A DNA stretch of 64,000 nucleotides from Nannocystis sp. (GTDB lineage Bacteria; Myxococcota_A; Polyangia; Nannocystales; Nannocystaceae). Below the pieces are notes generated by a model. It ran no database searches. It saw nothing but the letters and a program-made list of their open reading frames with translations, and was not told the origin of the DNA. Positions 63,770 through 64,000 of the stretch are shown here, piece by piece. Position 1 is the first letter of the stretch; every line of letters starts with the position of its first letter. Position numbers and translations under genes: made by a program. The stretch covers positions 62,001 through 126,000 of the forward strand of contig NZ_JADJNN010000009.1 in the NCBI RefSeq assembly GCF_016714285.1. The letters are read 5' to 3'.

Positions 63770-64000
63770 AAACCCTCCGGGAGTCAAACGAGGCGTGACG
63801 GCGAGATGCGTGCGCCACGTCGGGGGGCGACGGGGACACGCGGCGAACTCGAGCCCTGTCAACCGGGGCACGAGGGGCCCCAAAGACGGGGCGCGGCGGG
63901 CCGTATTCACGGCCGCGGCTGCATCAACGCAGCGCGCGGAGAATAGCTCCACCGCGTGGTCTGAAGCGGAGCAGGCGCGAGGCGACAGCAGTTATGTTCG
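63770..64000. other. Upstream region of the DUF1571-like gene
   Basis: No gene is supported in these 231 bases to the window edge. Presumably the promoter region; no convincing -35/-10 pair was found. Confidence 0.5.

Overview
This is chromosomal DNA of very high G+C content from a deltaproteobacterium-type organism, most probably a myxobacterium (Myxococcota) of the Nannocystaceae kind. That placement is inference. It rests on many secreted lipoproteins in which a lipobox Cys is followed by a long Ser/Thr- or Cys-rich linker, a TonB-like protein and an FHA-AgmX/PglI gliding-type protein, a one-component caspase-like/FGE lipoprotein, and a 17-bp palindrome at lexA that fits the LexA box I recall for Myxococcus in 15 of 17 positions. 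No rRNA, prophage, insertion sequence or CRISPR array was found.

Layout. 1-5.1 kb: a partial TonB-like protein, lexA with its operator, a Cys-rich lipoprotein, an FKBP isomerase and a membrane endonuclease/phosphatase-family protein. 5.2-11.6 kb: FHA-AgmX protein, alkyltransferase-like protein, a divergent glutamate racemase coupled to a methyltransferase fusion, and a hydrolase. 11.7-15.8 kb: a co-oriented run of a GCS2-CBS fusion, an aspartoacylase-family protein and dusA. 15.9-25.3 kb: porin, an orphan ABC binding protein, OYE and SDR oxidoreductases, polA, and a three-domain aldo/keto reductase-kinase-HAD fusion. 25.8-26.4 kb: six tRNA genes (Pro-TGG, Arg-ACG, Pro-CGG, Pro-GGG, Leu-GAG, Leu-CAG). 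26.4-32 kb: class II photolyase, MpaB-like oxygenase, an ECF-like sigma factor and gshB. 32-45.6 kb: MerR-TPR regulator, caspase-FGE lipoprotein, PspA-YbjN pair, uppS-cdsA pair, a large zinc-knuckle repeat protein, and VOC and other lipoproteins. 45.7-56 kb: a frameshifted FIST-adenylate cyclase, an HSDL2-like SDR, the RtcR/RtcB/RtcA RNA-repair module with a candidate sigma-54 promoter, a ceramidase-like protein and a PP2C phosphatase. 56-64 kb: secreted lipoproteins (a degenerate phosphoesterase, CapA, PHP-like), then a repeat-rich G/C-only stretch and a DUF1571-like protein.

The most striking signal not explained by genes is a family of short dispersed palindromes, consensus TGTCC-N4-GGACA (often ACATGTCC-N4-GGACATGT). 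They occur between genes, in a tandem array at 28.65-28.80 kb, and inside open reading frames, where they are translated. In several places these or other short tandem repeats sit exactly at gene 3' ends and supply the stop codon, usually as TCA on the plus strand (TGA for a minus-strand gene). Independent tandem duplications of gene tails are seen near 8.5, 43.1, 48.8, 56.0 and 58.4 kb. Together these suggest that convergent gene ends are active sites of repeat birth and spread in this genome.
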